From Actinomadura physcomitrii (GTDB lineage Bacteria > Actinomycetota > Actinomycetes > Streptosporangiales > Streptosporangiaceae): 64,000 nucleotides of DNA. Shown piece after piece: positions 29,606 through 37,367 of this stretch (its first letter is position 1; each line of letters opens with the position of its first letter). The notes beneath the pieces were generated by a model, which saw only the letters and a program-made list of their open reading frames with translations, was not told where the DNA came from and made no database searches. The stretch covers positions 62,001-126,000 of the forward strand of contig NZ_WBMS02000003.1 in NCBI RefSeq assembly GCF_008923205.2, in the 5' to 3' direction. A program made the position numbers and the translations under genes.

Positions 29606-30100
29606 ATGTTCGCCACCGTGTGCGGCGAGTTCGGCACCCCGTGGCTGGTGAGCCGGTACGGCTACCGGGCCGCGCTGGGCGCCGGGCTGGTGCTGCTGGG
29701 CGCGCCCGCCCTCGTGCTGACGGCGTCGTCGAGCATGGCGTGGATCGTCCTGGTCCGCCTGCTGCGCGGGCTCGGGTTCGCGCTCACGGTGGTCGCCGGC
29801 GGCGCGCCGACCGCCGCGCTGATCCCGGACGGGCGGCGTGGCGAGGGGCTGGCGCTCGTCGGCATCGTGGCGGGCGCCCCGGCGCTCGGCGCGCCGCCAC
29901 TCGGCGTGTGGTCCGTCCGGCACTTCGGGTACACGCCGGTCGCCGTCGTCGCGGGCGCCGCCCGCGTCGTCGCGGGCCGGACCGGCTACCCCTGGGCGTT
30001 CGTCCTCACCGCGGTGCTGCTGGCGGCGGCGCTGCCGGTCGCGCTGCGCGACCTGCGCGGCGCGTCCCGCTCAGCGGGCCCCGGCTCTGCGGACGGGTGA
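29606..30100 (+). pseudogene. MFS transporter remnant
   Basis: Only about 165 codons of a 400-residue major facilitator remain. The first readable part, ATVCGEFGTPWLVSRYGYRA, corresponds to the first cytoplasmic loop, so TM1 and the start are lost. TM segments LVLLGAPALVLTASSSMAWI and LLRGLGFALTVVAGGA follow, then VGIVAGAPALGAPPLGVW. Near 29960-29980 the sequence jumps from about TM5 (VAVVAGAARVVAG) to a final helix (YPWAFVLTAVLLAAALPVAL), implying a second internal deletion of roughly 170 codons. The ATG at 29606 is accidental. It cannot be functional. Confidence 0.75.
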
Positions 30101-30106
30101 CGAATA

Positions 30107-30120
30107 TTGTATCAAGTATC
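30107..30120. promoter_or_regulatory. AT-rich operator-like motif, site A
   Basis: TTGTATCAAGTATC, within the AT-rich stretch 30102-30120, lies 32 bases upstream of the enoyl-CoA hydratase start. The pattern TTGTA-N6-ATC is shared with sites at 37321-37334 and 39094-39107 (both on the minus strand), and the core ATCAAGTATC recurs inverted at 32537-32546. A GntR-family regulator encoded at 39.3 kb is the candidate binder. Confidence 0.45.
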
Positions 30121-30151
30121 TCCAGGCCGAGATCTCGAGGAGGACCGGGCG

Positions 30152-30916
30152 ATGACGGAGACGCTGCGGATCGAGGACGACGGCGCGGTGCGGACGCTGG
30201 TCTTCGCCCGCCCGGAGGCGGCCAACGCCTTCAACGAGGAGCTGTACCACGCCGCCGCCCGGGCGCTGCGGGACGCCGCGTCCGACGACGCCGTCTCGGT
30301 CGTCCTGCTGACCGGGGAGGGCCGGGCCTTCACCGCCGGGACCGACATCAAGGAGATGGCCGAGATCGCCCGCGACCACGCCGCCGGCCGCTCGGACCAG
30401 GAGATGGGCGGCGGATTCGTCGCGCTCGTCGACGCGCTCGCCGAGTTCACCAAGCCGCTGATGGCGGCGGTGAACGGCGCCGGCGTCGGCCTCGGGATCA
30501 CGATGCTCGGCCACTGCGACGTGGTGCTCATCGCCGAGCACGCGCGGCTGATGGCGCCGTTCGCCGCGATGGGCGTCGTGCCGGAGGCGGCGGGCAGCTA
30601 CCTGCTACCTGCGCGCATGGGCCACCAGCACGCCGCGCTCGCGCTGTTCACCGGGAACTGGGTCACCGCGGAGGAGGCCGTGCGCTGCGGCCTCGCGCTG
30701 CGCGCCGTCCCGGCGGAGGCGCTGCTGGAGGAGGCGCGCGGCATCGCCCGCGAGATCGCCGCCAAGCCGCTGGCGTCGCTGGTGGCGACCAAGGAGCTGA
30801 TCCTCGCGCCGCGGCGCGAGGAGGTGCGCCGCGCGCGCGAGCGCGAGGACGCCGCGTTCGCCCGACTGCTCGGGCAGGCGGGCGCGGACGGCCGCATCGC
30901 CGCCCGGCTCGGCTGA
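30152..30916 (+). CDS. Enoyl-CoA hydratase/isomerase (crotonase family)
   Basis: A 254-residue crotonase-fold enzyme that hydrates 2-enoyl-CoA or performs a related step in beta-oxidation. The CoA/oxyanion motifs are AFTAGTDIKEMAE (near residue 61) and AAVNGAGVGLGITMLGHCDV (near 108); a catalytic-region MGVVPEAAGSYLLPARMG follows near 140. The Glu at the VPEAAG position is kept. The ATG at 30152 follows GAGGAGGA at eight bases, which favours it over the in-frame GTA-adjacent ATG further upstream at 30107. It is convergent with two SDR genes, and an operator-like site lies just upstream. Confidence 0.92.
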   Translation: MTETLRIEDDGAVRTLVFARPEAANAFNEELYHAAARALRDAASDDAVSVVLLTGEGRAFTAGTDIKEMAEIARDHAAGRSDQEMGGGFVALVDALAEFTKPLMAAVNGAGVGLGITMLGHCDVVLIAEHARLMAPFAAMGVVPEAAGSYLLPARMGHQHAALALFTGNWVTAEEAVRCGLALRAVPAEALLEEARGIAREIAAKPLASLVATKELILAPRREEVRRAREREDAAFARLLGQAGADGRIAARLG

Positions 30917-30926
30917 CCCGCAGAGT

Positions 30927-31745
30927 TCACTCCCGCGCGGGCGTGCCGCGCAGCGCCGCCGCGCCGAACAGCGGCTCGAACACCGCGGAGTAGTCGGGGC
31001 CCCGGCGCAGGTGGTGGCCGCCGTCCACGTTGATGATCTGACCGGTGATCCACGAGGAGTCCGGGCCCGCCAGGAACCCGACCGCGGCGGCGATGTCCGC
31101 GGGCTCGCCGACCCGGGCGAGCGGCATGCACGCGAGGTAGTCCTCCAGCACGGGACCGGTGTCGGCGATGCCCGCCACCAGCTCGGTGCGGGTCAGCCCC
31201 GGGCGGACCCCGTTCACCCGGATCCCCGCGCCGCCCAGCTCGTCGGCCGCCAGCTGGACGAGGTGGTCCACCGCCGCCTTCGACACCCCGTACGCGCCGA
31301 ACCAGCGGTGCGTGTTCGACGCGGCGACGGACGAGATCGCGATGATCGACCCGCCGCCCGCGCCCGCCATCGCCCGCGACGCGTGCCGGATCGTCAGCAT
31401 GGTGCCGGTCGCGTTCAGCTCCATCGTCGCGCGCCAGGCGTCGAGGTCGAGGTCCCCGATCGGGCCGATGGAGCTGGACCCGCCGGCGCAGGCCACGGCC
31501 GTGCGCAGCGGGCCGCGCTCGGCCGCCGCCGCGACGGCGTCCGCCACCTGCGCGTCGTCGGTGACGTCCGCGACGGCGTAGCCGATGGCCTTGCCGGTCT
31601 TCTCGGCCGCCTCGCGCAGCCGGTCCTCGGTGCGCCCGCAGATGGTCACGGCCGCGCCCAGGTCGGCGAGCCGGGCCGCGCACGCGAGCCCGATCCCGCT
31701 GCCGCCGCCCGTGACCAGCGCCGCCGTGCCGTCGAGAGCTCCCAT
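30927..31745 (-). CDS. SDR family oxidoreductase
   Basis: A 272-residue classical SDR. The cofactor motif VTGGGSGIG is at residues 11-19. VACAGG stands in the NNAG position (residue about 89), with Ser in ISSVAAS and YGVSKAA as the catalytic Tyr/Lys. NVDGGHH precedes a 25-residue C-terminal extension. It is the second gene of a two-SDR minus-strand operon (12-base gap). Likely role: 3-hydroxyacyl-CoA or alcohol dehydrogenation in the same pathway as the convergent enoyl-CoA hydratase; the substrate is not visible. Confidence 0.9.
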   Translation of the reverse strand: MGALDGTAALVTGGGSGIGLACAARLADLGAAVTICGRTEDRLREAAEKTGKAIGYAVADVTDDAQVADAVAAAAERGPLRTAVACAGGSSSIGPIGDLDLDAWRATMELNATGTMLTIRHASRAMAGAGGGSIIAISSVAASNTHRWFGAYGVSKAAVDHLVQLAADELGGAGIRVNGVRPGLTRTELVAGIADTGPVLEDYLACMPLARVGEPADIAAAVGFLAGPDSSWITGQIINVDGGHHLRRGPDYSAVFEPLFGAAALRGTPARE

Positions 31746-31757
31746 GTCGTCTCCTTT

Positions 31758-32519
31758 TCAGCGGTCGATCGCGGTGGTGCCGCCGTCGACCGTCAGGTGC
31801 GTGCCGGTGATGAAGGACGCCTCGTCGCTCATGAGGAACCGGACCGCCGCGGCGACCTCCTCGGGGCGGCCGAGCCTGCCGACCGGGGCCTTTGCCTCGA
31901 ACAGCGGCCGCATCTCCGCCGGAACGTCCCTGCTGAGCAGCGGCGTGTCGATGTATCCGGGGCAGACGGCGTTGACGCGGACGCCGTCGCCGGCGAGCAG
32001 GTGCGCCATCGAGCGGGTGAGGCCGAGCATGCCCGCCTTGGACGCGCAGTAGGACGGGATGAACAGGCTCCCGACGAACGCCTCGATCGAGGCGATCCCG
32101 ACGATCGCCGAGCCCTCCTGCGCGCGCAGGTCGCCGAGCAGGGCCTGGGACAGCAGCGCGTGCGCCCGCAGGTTGACGTGCTGGACGGCGTCCCAGCGGG
32201 CCTCGTCGAGGTCGCCGACCGCGGCCGGGCCGGAGATCCCGGCGGCGTGCACGAGCCCGCCGATCGGGCCGAGCGCGGTGCGGCTGCGCTCGATCGCGGC
32301 GGGGAAGGCGGCCGCGTCGGTCACGTCGATGGTGACGGCGAGCGTCGCCGTCCCGGTGCCGGCGGCGATCGCCTCGGCGACGCCGGCGGGGTCGGTGCGG
32401 TCCCAGAGGGCGACGGGGCGGCCGACGTCGGCGAGGGCGCGGGCGCAGGCGGCGCCGATGCCGGAGGCCGCGCCGGTCACGACGACGGCGGTGCCGGGGG
32501 AGGGGGCGGGCACGGTCAT
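31758..32519 (-). CDS. SDR family oxidoreductase
   Basis: A 253-residue SDR. The cofactor motif is VTGAASGIGAA (near residues 14-24), with HAAGISG at the NNAG position, Ser in GIASIEAF, and YCASKAGM as the Tyr-Lys motif. The C-terminus is TGTHLTVDGGTTAIDR. The ATG at 32519 is preceded by GGAGGG; the frame continues upstream but lacks protein-like sequence there. It is the first gene of the two-SDR operon and has an AT-rich operator-like stretch immediately upstream (32529-32548) containing the same ten-base core as site A, suggesting co-regulation with the enoyl-CoA hydratase. Confidence 0.9.
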   Translation of the reverse strand: MTVPAPSPGTAVVVTGAASGIGAACARALADVGRPVALWDRTDPAGVAEAIAAGTGTATLAVTIDVTDAAAFPAAIERSRTALGPIGGLVHAAGISGPAAVGDLDEARWDAVQHVNLRAHALLSQALLGDLRAQEGSAIVGIASIEAFVGSLFIPSYCASKAGMLGLTRSMAHLLAGDGVRVNAVCPGYIDTPLLSRDVPAEMRPLFEAKAPVGRLGRPEEVAAAVRFLMSDEASFITGTHLTVDGGTTAIDR

Positions 32520-32528
32520 GAGCCCTCC

Positions 32529-32548
32529 GAATATTTGATACTTGATGC
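32529..32548. promoter_or_regulatory. AT-rich operator-like motif, site B
   Basis: GAATATTTGATACTTGATGC lies 10-29 bases upstream of the SDR operon. GATACTTGAT (32537-32546) is the exact reverse complement of the ATCAAGTATC core of site A, and both sites also contain AATATT. It is one of few AT-rich islands in the region and probably overlaps the promoter. Confidence 0.4.
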
Positions 32549-32618
32549 GATCTGACTTTGAGATTAGCGTGCTTCCGATCCCGCCGACAGTGCCGGCGGG
32601 CCGACCCTGGAGGGCGCC

Positions 32619-32920
32619 GTGCGGGACCTGCACGGGAGGGCGGCGGCGGTGACCGGCGCCGGGAGCGGCATCGGGCGCGCGCTGTCCGTCCGGCTGGCGC
32701 GCGAGGGCGTGCGCCTGGCGCTCGCCGACCTCGACGAGGCGGCCCTCGCGGAGACCGAACGCGCCCTCGGCCCCGGCGCCATCGTCGTCACGCACGTCAC
32801 CGACGTCGGCGACGAGCGGTCCTCACCCACCCCGAGTACGAGCCGGGCCTCGCCGAGCAGGCCGAGGCGCTCGCCGCCGGGCGGCTGCCGGGCCTGCCCG
32901 ACTTCGAGATGAGGGAATGA
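32619..32920 (+). pseudogene. SDR gene with central deletion and frameshift
   Basis: From GTG 32619 the first 60 codons are a normal SDR N-terminus ([19 protein letters not shown], then [18 protein letters not shown]). At about 32815 homology ends. The frame three bases further (from 32818) encodes a typical SDR C-terminal tail ([18 protein letters not shown], ending LPDFEMRE) that terminates at 32920. Some 190-200 codons holding the Ser-Tyr-Lys active site are gone, and the two parts are out of frame. The downstream Ddn-like gene still starts on its stop (ATGATGA), so the intact ancestor was co-translated with it. Confidence 0.78.
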
Positions 32921-33405
32921 TGCCGCCGAAGACCAGCGCCGCGCCCAAGGGCATGGACTCGCCGATCGTGCCGAAGATCCTCAAGGTCATGGCACGGCTC
33001 AACATCGCCGCCTACCGCGCGACCGGCGGCCGCGTCGGCGGGACGTGGCGGGTCGGCAGCGCCTTCCGCAAGGGCGTGCCGATCTGCCTGCTGACCACCA
33101 AGGGGCGCAAGACGGGACGACCGCGCACGCAGCCGCTGCTGTACATGCCGGACGGGGAACGCGTCATCATCGTGGCGTCCCAGGGCGGCCTGCCCAAGCA
33201 CCCCCTCTGGTACCTCAACATCCGCGCGGACCCGCGCGTGACCATCCAGGTGAAGCGGGACGTCCGCCGCATGCGCGCCCGCACGGCCTCGTCCGAGGAG
33301 CGCGCCGCGCTCTGGCCTCGCCTGGTCTCCGTCTACGCCGACTTCGACAAGTACCAGTCCTGGACGGACCGCGAGATCCCCGTCGTCATCTGCGACCCCG
33401 CATAG
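32917..33405 (+). CDS. Deazaflavin (F420)-dependent nitroreductase family protein
   Basis: A 162-residue protein of the Ddn/FDOR-A family, which binds the deazaflavin cofactor F420 and reduces quinones, fatty acids or nitro compounds. Family features are LTTKGRKTGRPRTQPLLYM (near residues 59-77), VASQGGLPKHPLWYLNI (near 88-104) and a C-terminal YQSWTDREIPVVICDP. The start overlaps the stop of the degenerate SDR gene. A GC stem-loop follows at 33432-33456. Physiological substrate unknown. Confidence 0.92.
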   Translation: MMPPKTSAAPKGMDSPIVPKILKVMARLNIAAYRATGGRVGGTWRVGSAFRKGVPICLLTTKGRKTGRPRTQPLLYMPDGERVIIVASQGGLPKHPLWYLNIRADPRVTIQVKRDVRRMRARTASSEERAALWPRLVSVYADFDKYQSWTDREIPVVICDPA

Positions 33406-33431
33406 CCGGCCTCCCTTCCCGCCTCCTCCCG

Positions 33432-33456
33432 GCCGCCGGATCCGCCGTCCGGCGGC
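33432..33456 (+). terminator. GC-rich stem-loop terminator
   Basis: GCCGCCGGA (33432-33440) pairs exactly with TCCGGCGGC (33448-33456) around a seven-base loop. It lies 27 bases after the stop of the Ddn-like gene, before the PadR promoter region. There is no U-tract. Confidence 0.6.
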
Positions 33457-33475
33457 TCCGGCTTTACGCCCTTGA

Positions 33476-33507
33476 TGGCTAACCGCTACTCATTTGGCTA
33501 GCCGTTA
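33476..33507. promoter_or_regulatory. Repeat pair upstream of padR-like gene
   Basis: TGGCTAACCGCTA (33476-33488) and TGGCTAGCCGTTA (33495-33507) are 13-base direct repeats with two mismatches and a 19-base period. TAACCGCTA and TAGCCGTTA within them are also inverted repeats with one mismatch. They end ten bases before the regulator's ATG, fitting autoregulation. Confidence 0.5.
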
Positions 33508-33517
33508 GGGGTGATGG

Positions 33518-33886
33518 ATGCAGGACGCGGTGCTGGCGATGCTCGCGAAGGAACCGTCGCACGGTTACCGGCTGCGCGAGCGGCTCCGCAAGGCCCTCGG
33601 GCCGCTCGGGGAGTCGATGAACGCCGGGCAGGTCTACGTGACCCTCGCCCGGCTCGAGAAGCAGGGCCTGGTCGCGTCCGAACGCGCCGGCGGGCTGCCC
33701 GACCGGCCGGACCGCAAGGTGTACGCGCTGACGCCGGCCGGGCAGCGGCGGGTGGCCGCCTGGCTGGGCGAGGTGAGCTGGCCGAAGCCGAACCTGGCGG
33801 AGTTCCACCTCAAGCTCGCCGCCGTGCCCGCGCGCCTCGCGGCCCGCCGGTCCGTCGCGCGGACCCTCAGCGTCGAAGCGGGATGA
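33518..33886 (+). CDS. PadR family regulator, C-terminally short
   Basis: A 122-residue protein with the PadR winged-helix domain: MQDAVLAMLAKEPSHGYRLR, MNAGQVYVTLARLEKQGLV (recognition helix) and DRKVYALTPAGQRRVAAWL. The start of the C-terminal helical domain, NLAEFHLKLAAVPARLA, is present. The remaining 50-70 residues of the dimerisation domain found in family members of about 180 residues are absent, and the last 15 residues look unrelated. It may be a further truncated gene, since the neighbouring convergent gene ends only 10 bases away. Repeats upstream suggest autoregulation. Confidence 0.75.
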   Translation: MQDAVLAMLAKEPSHGYRLRERLRKALGPLGESMNAGQVYVTLARLEKQGLVASERAGGLPDRPDRKVYALTPAGQRRVAAWLGEVSWPKPNLAEFHLKLAAVPARLAARRSVARTLSVEAG

Positions 33887-33895
33887 GGGCTCGCG

Positions 33896-34930
33896 TCAGA
33901 GGAGATCGAGCGAGCCCAGGTCCCGGATCGCCGCGCAGGAGCGGGCGGCCATCGTCAGGAACATGCGGTCGCCGCGTTCGGTGCGCGTCCCGTACGCGCA
34001 GCCCAGGACGGTGATCAGCGGGCCCTGGAGGGCGGCGAAGCGGTAGTCCTCGAAGCACTCGTCCAGGTCGTAGCCGTCCACCCCGTACCCGGTCAGGGCG
34101 GCGTGGTAGGCCGCGACGAGTGACCGCTCGTGCGCGGCACGGCCGGCGGGGTCCAGGCTCGTGCCGAGGAAGAAGGCGAGGTCGCGGAGCGGGTGGCCGA
34201 GGCTGAGCGTCTGCCAGTCGACCGCCGTGGCGCCTCGTTCCGGCGCTGGCGGGAACAGCAGGTTGTCCAGGCGGTAGTCGCCGTGGACGAGGCCGAACCG
34301 GTCGGGACGGGCCGTCATCCACGCGGCGATCGCAGCGGCGGTGTCGCGGAGCGTGCCCACGTCCCGGTCGTCGAGCGCGCCGGCGAACCGGTCCGCGAAC
34401 GTCTCGACGGCGGGCGCGTACACCTCGGCGAGCGTGGCCGCGTCGTCCGCGCCGACCGCGCTCAGCCAGGGAAGGCCGGTCAGCGCCGGGTCGCACCAGC
34501 GCGGGCCGTGCAGGCCCGCGAGGTTCGTGACGGCGTCGGCCGCCTGCTCCGGCGTGCATCCCGCGATCTGGTCGCCCTGCGCCGCCGGGTGCAGGTCGTC
34601 GAGCAGCAGGACGAAGGAGGTCCCGTCGTCGGACAGGGCGCTGTAGTGGCAGCGGGGCGTCCGCACCGCGACGGTCGGGGCGACGTCCCGGTAGAAGGAC
34701 ACCTCGGCGCGGTACGCGGGCGCGAGGAACGCGCGGGACGCCTCGTCCTCGGCCGCCAGCTTCGCGACCAGACGGCGCGGCACGCCCTCGGCGCCCTCGA
34801 GCCTGAGGCGGTAGCACGCCCCGATCTGGCCGGAACCGACCTTCTCCCACCGCACGGCGGTCACCGACGCCGCGAAGATCTCGCTGAGCGCCGCCGGCGT
34901 GAGCGCGGACGGGCCGTCGATGAAGGGCAT
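33896..34930 (-). CDS. APH/ecdysteroid-kinase-like phosphotransferase
   Basis: A 344-residue protein of the APH-fold, nearest in style to the EcKinase/DUF1679 group: GSGQIGACYRLRLEG (glycine-rich loop), VAKLAAEDEASRAF (lysine motif), the catalytic loop LVHGDYRLDNLLF (near residue 223), and TAVDWQTLSLGHPLRDLAFFL (metal-binding Asp). Relatives phosphorylate small alcohols, steroids or CoA thioesters. It is the last of a three-gene minus-strand operon with a CYP142-like P450 and an LLM oxidoreductase (gaps of 1 and 5 bases), so phosphorylation of a hydroxylated lipid or steroid intermediate is a reasonable inference. The start is the ATG at 34930. Confidence 0.85.
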   Translation of the reverse strand: MPFIDGPSALTPAALSEIFAASVTAVRWEKVGSGQIGACYRLRLEGAEGVPRRLVAKLAAEDEASRAFLAPAYRAEVSFYRDVAPTVAVRTPRCHYSALSDDGTSFVLLLDDLHPAAQGDQIAGCTPEQAADAVTNLAGLHGPRWCDPALTGLPWLSAVGADDAATLAEVYAPAVETFADRFAGALDDRDVGTLRDTAAAIAAWMTARPDRFGLVHGDYRLDNLLFPPAPERGATAVDWQTLSLGHPLRDLAFFLGTSLDPAGRAAHERSLVAAYHAALTGYGVDGYDLDECFEDYRFAALQGPLITVLGCAYGTRTERGDRMFLTMAARSCAAIRDLGSLDLL

Positions 34931-34935
34931 GGGAC

Positions 34936-36024
34936 TCAGCTCCGGCCGGGATTGCGCCGCGCGCCGCTCGCGAGACCGGCGGGCCTGACGTCGCGGTAGG
35001 CCGCCACGACGGGCTCGACCTCGGCCGGCGTCACCCCGTGCATGATCACGCCGTCGGCGCCCGCGTCGAACTGGTCGAGGACGCGGCGCGCGCACGCGGC
35101 GGCCGAGCCGGTCGCCGAGGCGGCGAGCCACTCGTCCGGGATGAGCGTGGCGACGTGCTCGAGCTGCTCCGCCGTGCCGATCGCGTCGAACGCGCCGGGG
35201 AAGCCGGCGACGAGGTCGTCCGCGCGAAAACGGGCGAGCGGCTCCGGGTCCCAGCCGTTGACACGGACGAGCAGGTCGCCGTAGCCCTGCAGGTACGTGG
35301 CGAACCGGCCGACGAGCTTGCGCAGCCGCTGCTCCTCCTCGAGATGGTCGCCGACCGTGGCGAGCACCGACCAGACCCGGACGTCCGCCGGATCGCGTCC
35401 GGCCTTCTCGGCGCCGCGCCGCACCGCCTCCACCGAGCGGCTCAGCGTCTCGTCGGTGAAGAAGGTGTGCAGGACGACGCCGTCGGCGACCGATCCGGCG
35501 AACTCCAGCGTCTTCCCGCCCATCGCGGTGAGCAGGATCGGGATGTCCTCGTCGAACGAGGGGTCCTGGTTCAGGTACGGGAAGTCGCCGGCCGGTCCGT
35601 GGTGGTCGATGACCGGCTCCCCGCGCCAGAGCCGGCGCATGATGCCGATGAAGTCCTCGAGTTGCGCGGACGTGACGCGGGGCAGGCCCATCACGTCGAA
35701 CAGCAGGTCGAACCCGCGGCCGAGGCCGAGCGCGAACCGGCCGCCGGTGAGGCGGTGCATCGTCGCCGCGAACGTCGCGGTGACGAGCGGGTGGCGCGTG
35801 TTGTGGTTGGTGGCCGCGGTCGCGATGCCGAGCCGCTCGCTCACCGCGCCCGCGGCGCCCGACAGGGTCGCGGCGTCCTTGGTGGCGAAGCGCTCGGACA
35901 GGAACACCGAGCCGAGGCCGAGCCGCTCGCCGTCGCGCACCTGGCCGAGCAGGTCCCGGGGCGAGGACGAGTGCCCGGCGAGCCCGTAGAAGCCGAGTTC
36001 CGGCAGGTCGTTGATGTCCGGCAT
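34936..36024 (-). CDS. LLM-class F420-dependent oxidoreductase
   Basis: A 362-residue TIM-barrel enzyme of the luciferase-like monooxygenase superfamily in the F420-dependent branch. Visible segments are LGFYGLAGHSSSPRDLL, a GLGSVFLSERF strand, TAATNHNTRHPLVTATFAAT (near residue 70), HRLTGGRFALGLGRGF (near 90) and PILLTAMGGKTLEFAGSVAD (near 160). Members transfer hydride to or from F420 on aldehydes, alcohols, enones or sugars. It lies between the P450 and the APH-like kinase genes and is surely co-transcribed with them. The substrate is not readable from sequence. Confidence 0.9.
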   Translation of the reverse strand: MPDINDLPELGFYGLAGHSSSPRDLLGQVRDGERLGLGSVFLSERFATKDAATLSGAAGAVSERLGIATAATNHNTRHPLVTATFAATMHRLTGGRFALGLGRGFDLLFDVMGLPRVTSAQLEDFIGIMRRLWRGEPVIDHHGPAGDFPYLNQDPSFDEDIPILLTAMGGKTLEFAGSVADGVVLHTFFTDETLSRSVEAVRRGAEKAGRDPADVRVWSVLATVGDHLEEEQRLRKLVGRFATYLQGYGDLLVRVNGWDPEPLARFRADDLVAGFPGAFDAIGTAEQLEHVATLIPDEWLAASATGSAAACARRVLDQFDAGADGVIMHGVTPAEVEPVVAAYRDVRPAGLASGARRNPGRS

Positions 36025-36025
36025 G

Positions 36026-37216
36026 TCAGGCTCCCAGCGGTGCGGACGGCGTGAACCGGACCTTGAACGACTCGTAGCCGGAGACGAAGTTGGCGGACCG
36101 GTGCGCCGGCTCGCCGTCCTCGATCGGCTCGATGTCGGGCAGCCGGGCCAGCAGCCGCTCGAACATCACCTTCAATTCCAGCCGGGCGAGGCTGTTGCCG
36201 AGGCAGAAGTGCGGCCCGTTGCCGAACGCGATGTGGTCGTTCGGGGCGCGCTCCACGTCGAAGCGGAACGGGTCGTCGAACACGTCCGCGTCCCGGTTCG
36301 CCGACGGGTACAGCAGCAGCACCTTGTCGCCCTCGCGGATCGTCCGGCCGCCGAGCTCGACGTCGCGGGTCGCGGTCCGGTTCATGTTCTTGATGGGGGA
36401 GACCCAGCGCAGCATCTCCTCGACCGCGGCCGGGATCTTCGCCGGGTCGTCGATCAGCTTGCGCCGCTGGTCCGGATGCAGGCACAGCTGGTACATGCCG
36501 CCGGAGATGACGTGCCGGGTGGTCTCGTCGCCGCCGATGAGGATCAGCAGCGACTCCTGCAGCAGCGAGTCGAGGTCGAGGTGGTCGCCGTCGATCTCGG
36601 CGTGCACCAGGATGCTGAGCAGGTCGTCGCCCGGTTCGGCGCGGCACCGCTCGACGGCCCGGGCGGCGTACTCGTTGAACCCGGCGAACGCCTCCCCGGC
36701 CTTGACCATCAGCTCCAGGTCGTCGCCGCCGGTCAGGGCCCGGAGCATGTCGTCCGACCAGGCCAGCAGCGTCTGCCGGTCCCGCGGGGCGAAGCCGAGC
36801 GCGTCGCCGATCACGATCAGCGGGAGCTGCGCGGCGATGTCGTGCACGAAGTCGCACTCGCCCCGCTCGCAGACGCCGTCGAGGATCTCGTCGCAGATCC
36901 GCCGCAGGTAGTCCTCCTGGGCGGCGACGCGGCGCGGGGTGAAGCCGGCGCTGACCAGCTTGCGGCGCATCTTGTGCTCGGGGTCGTCCATGTCGATCAT
37001 CATCGGCATCGCGGCGTTGTCGGGCCGGATGCCGTGGGCGCTGGAGAAGGCCTCCGGGTTCCGGGACACCGCCTTGACGTCGGCGTGCTTGGAGATCCCC
37101 CAGACGCCGCCGTTCTCGTCCCGGTACACCGGCTCGTTCTCGCGGATCCAGCGCAGTTCCTCGTGCGGGTCGCGGCCCCAGAACTCGCCGCTGACCAGGT
37201 TGATCGACTCGTGCAT
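36026..37216 (-). CDS. Cytochrome P450, CYP142-like (steroid side-chain oxidase)
   Basis: A 396-residue soluble P450. The I-helix motif is LILIGGDETTRHV, the ExxR motif is EEMLRW, and the heme-binding loop is FGNGPHFCLGNSLARLE with the proximal Cys. Several stretches (GIRPDNAAMPMMIDMDDPEH, RRKLVSAGFTPRRV, CERGECDFVHD and the C-terminal ANFVSGYESFKVRFTPSAP) match what I remember of mycobacterial CYP142, which oxidises C26 of cholesterol and cholestenone. That subfamily assignment is from memory. The ATG at 37216 follows GGAGGAG. First gene of its operon; divergent from a FadD with a TGAGAC palindrome between them. Confidence 0.88.
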   Translation of the reverse strand: MHESINLVSGEFWGRDPHEELRWIRENEPVYRDENGGVWGISKHADVKAVSRNPEAFSSAHGIRPDNAAMPMMIDMDDPEHKMRRKLVSAGFTPRRVAAQEDYLRRICDEILDGVCERGECDFVHDIAAQLPLIVIGDALGFAPRDRQTLLAWSDDMLRALTGGDDLELMVKAGEAFAGFNEYAARAVERCRAEPGDDLLSILVHAEIDGDHLDLDSLLQESLLILIGGDETTRHVISGGMYQLCLHPDQRRKLIDDPAKIPAAVEEMLRWVSPIKNMNRTATRDVELGGRTIREGDKVLLLYPSANRDADVFDDPFRFDVERAPNDHIAFGNGPHFCLGNSLARLELKVMFERLLARLPDIEPIEDGEPAHRSANFVSGYESFKVRFTPSAPLGA

Positions 37217-37288
37217 CGTGCTCCTCCAGCGGTGGCGGGAGGCCGGCGGCCCGGCCCGGCGTGTGCGGTTCGCGCCCGACGGATCGAC

Positions 37289-37306
37289 ATGAGACTGCCG
37301 TCTCAT
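37289..37306. promoter_or_regulatory. 18-base perfect palindrome in P450/FadD divergent promoter
   Basis: ATGAGACTGCCGTCTCAT has seven-base arms (ATGAGAC/GTCTCAT) around TGCC. It is midway in the 151-base divergent gap, 73 bases from the P450 start and 62 from the FadD start. Perfect symmetry and position suggest a TetR-type operator controlling both directions; no TetR gene adjoins. Confidence 0.6.
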
Positions 37307-37320
37307 CTTTTCGTAGATTT

Positions 37321-37334
37321 GATGTTATATACAA
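37321..37334. promoter_or_regulatory. AT-rich operator-like motif, site C
   Basis: On the minus strand the sequence is TTGTATATAACATC, sharing TTGTA-N6-ATC with sites A and D. It lies 33-46 bases before the FadD start, inside an AT-rich stretch (37306-37335) that probably also holds the promoter. Confidence 0.4.
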
Positions 37335-37367
37335 GGGGTGAGCCAACCCGGCCGACGGGAGTGATCC

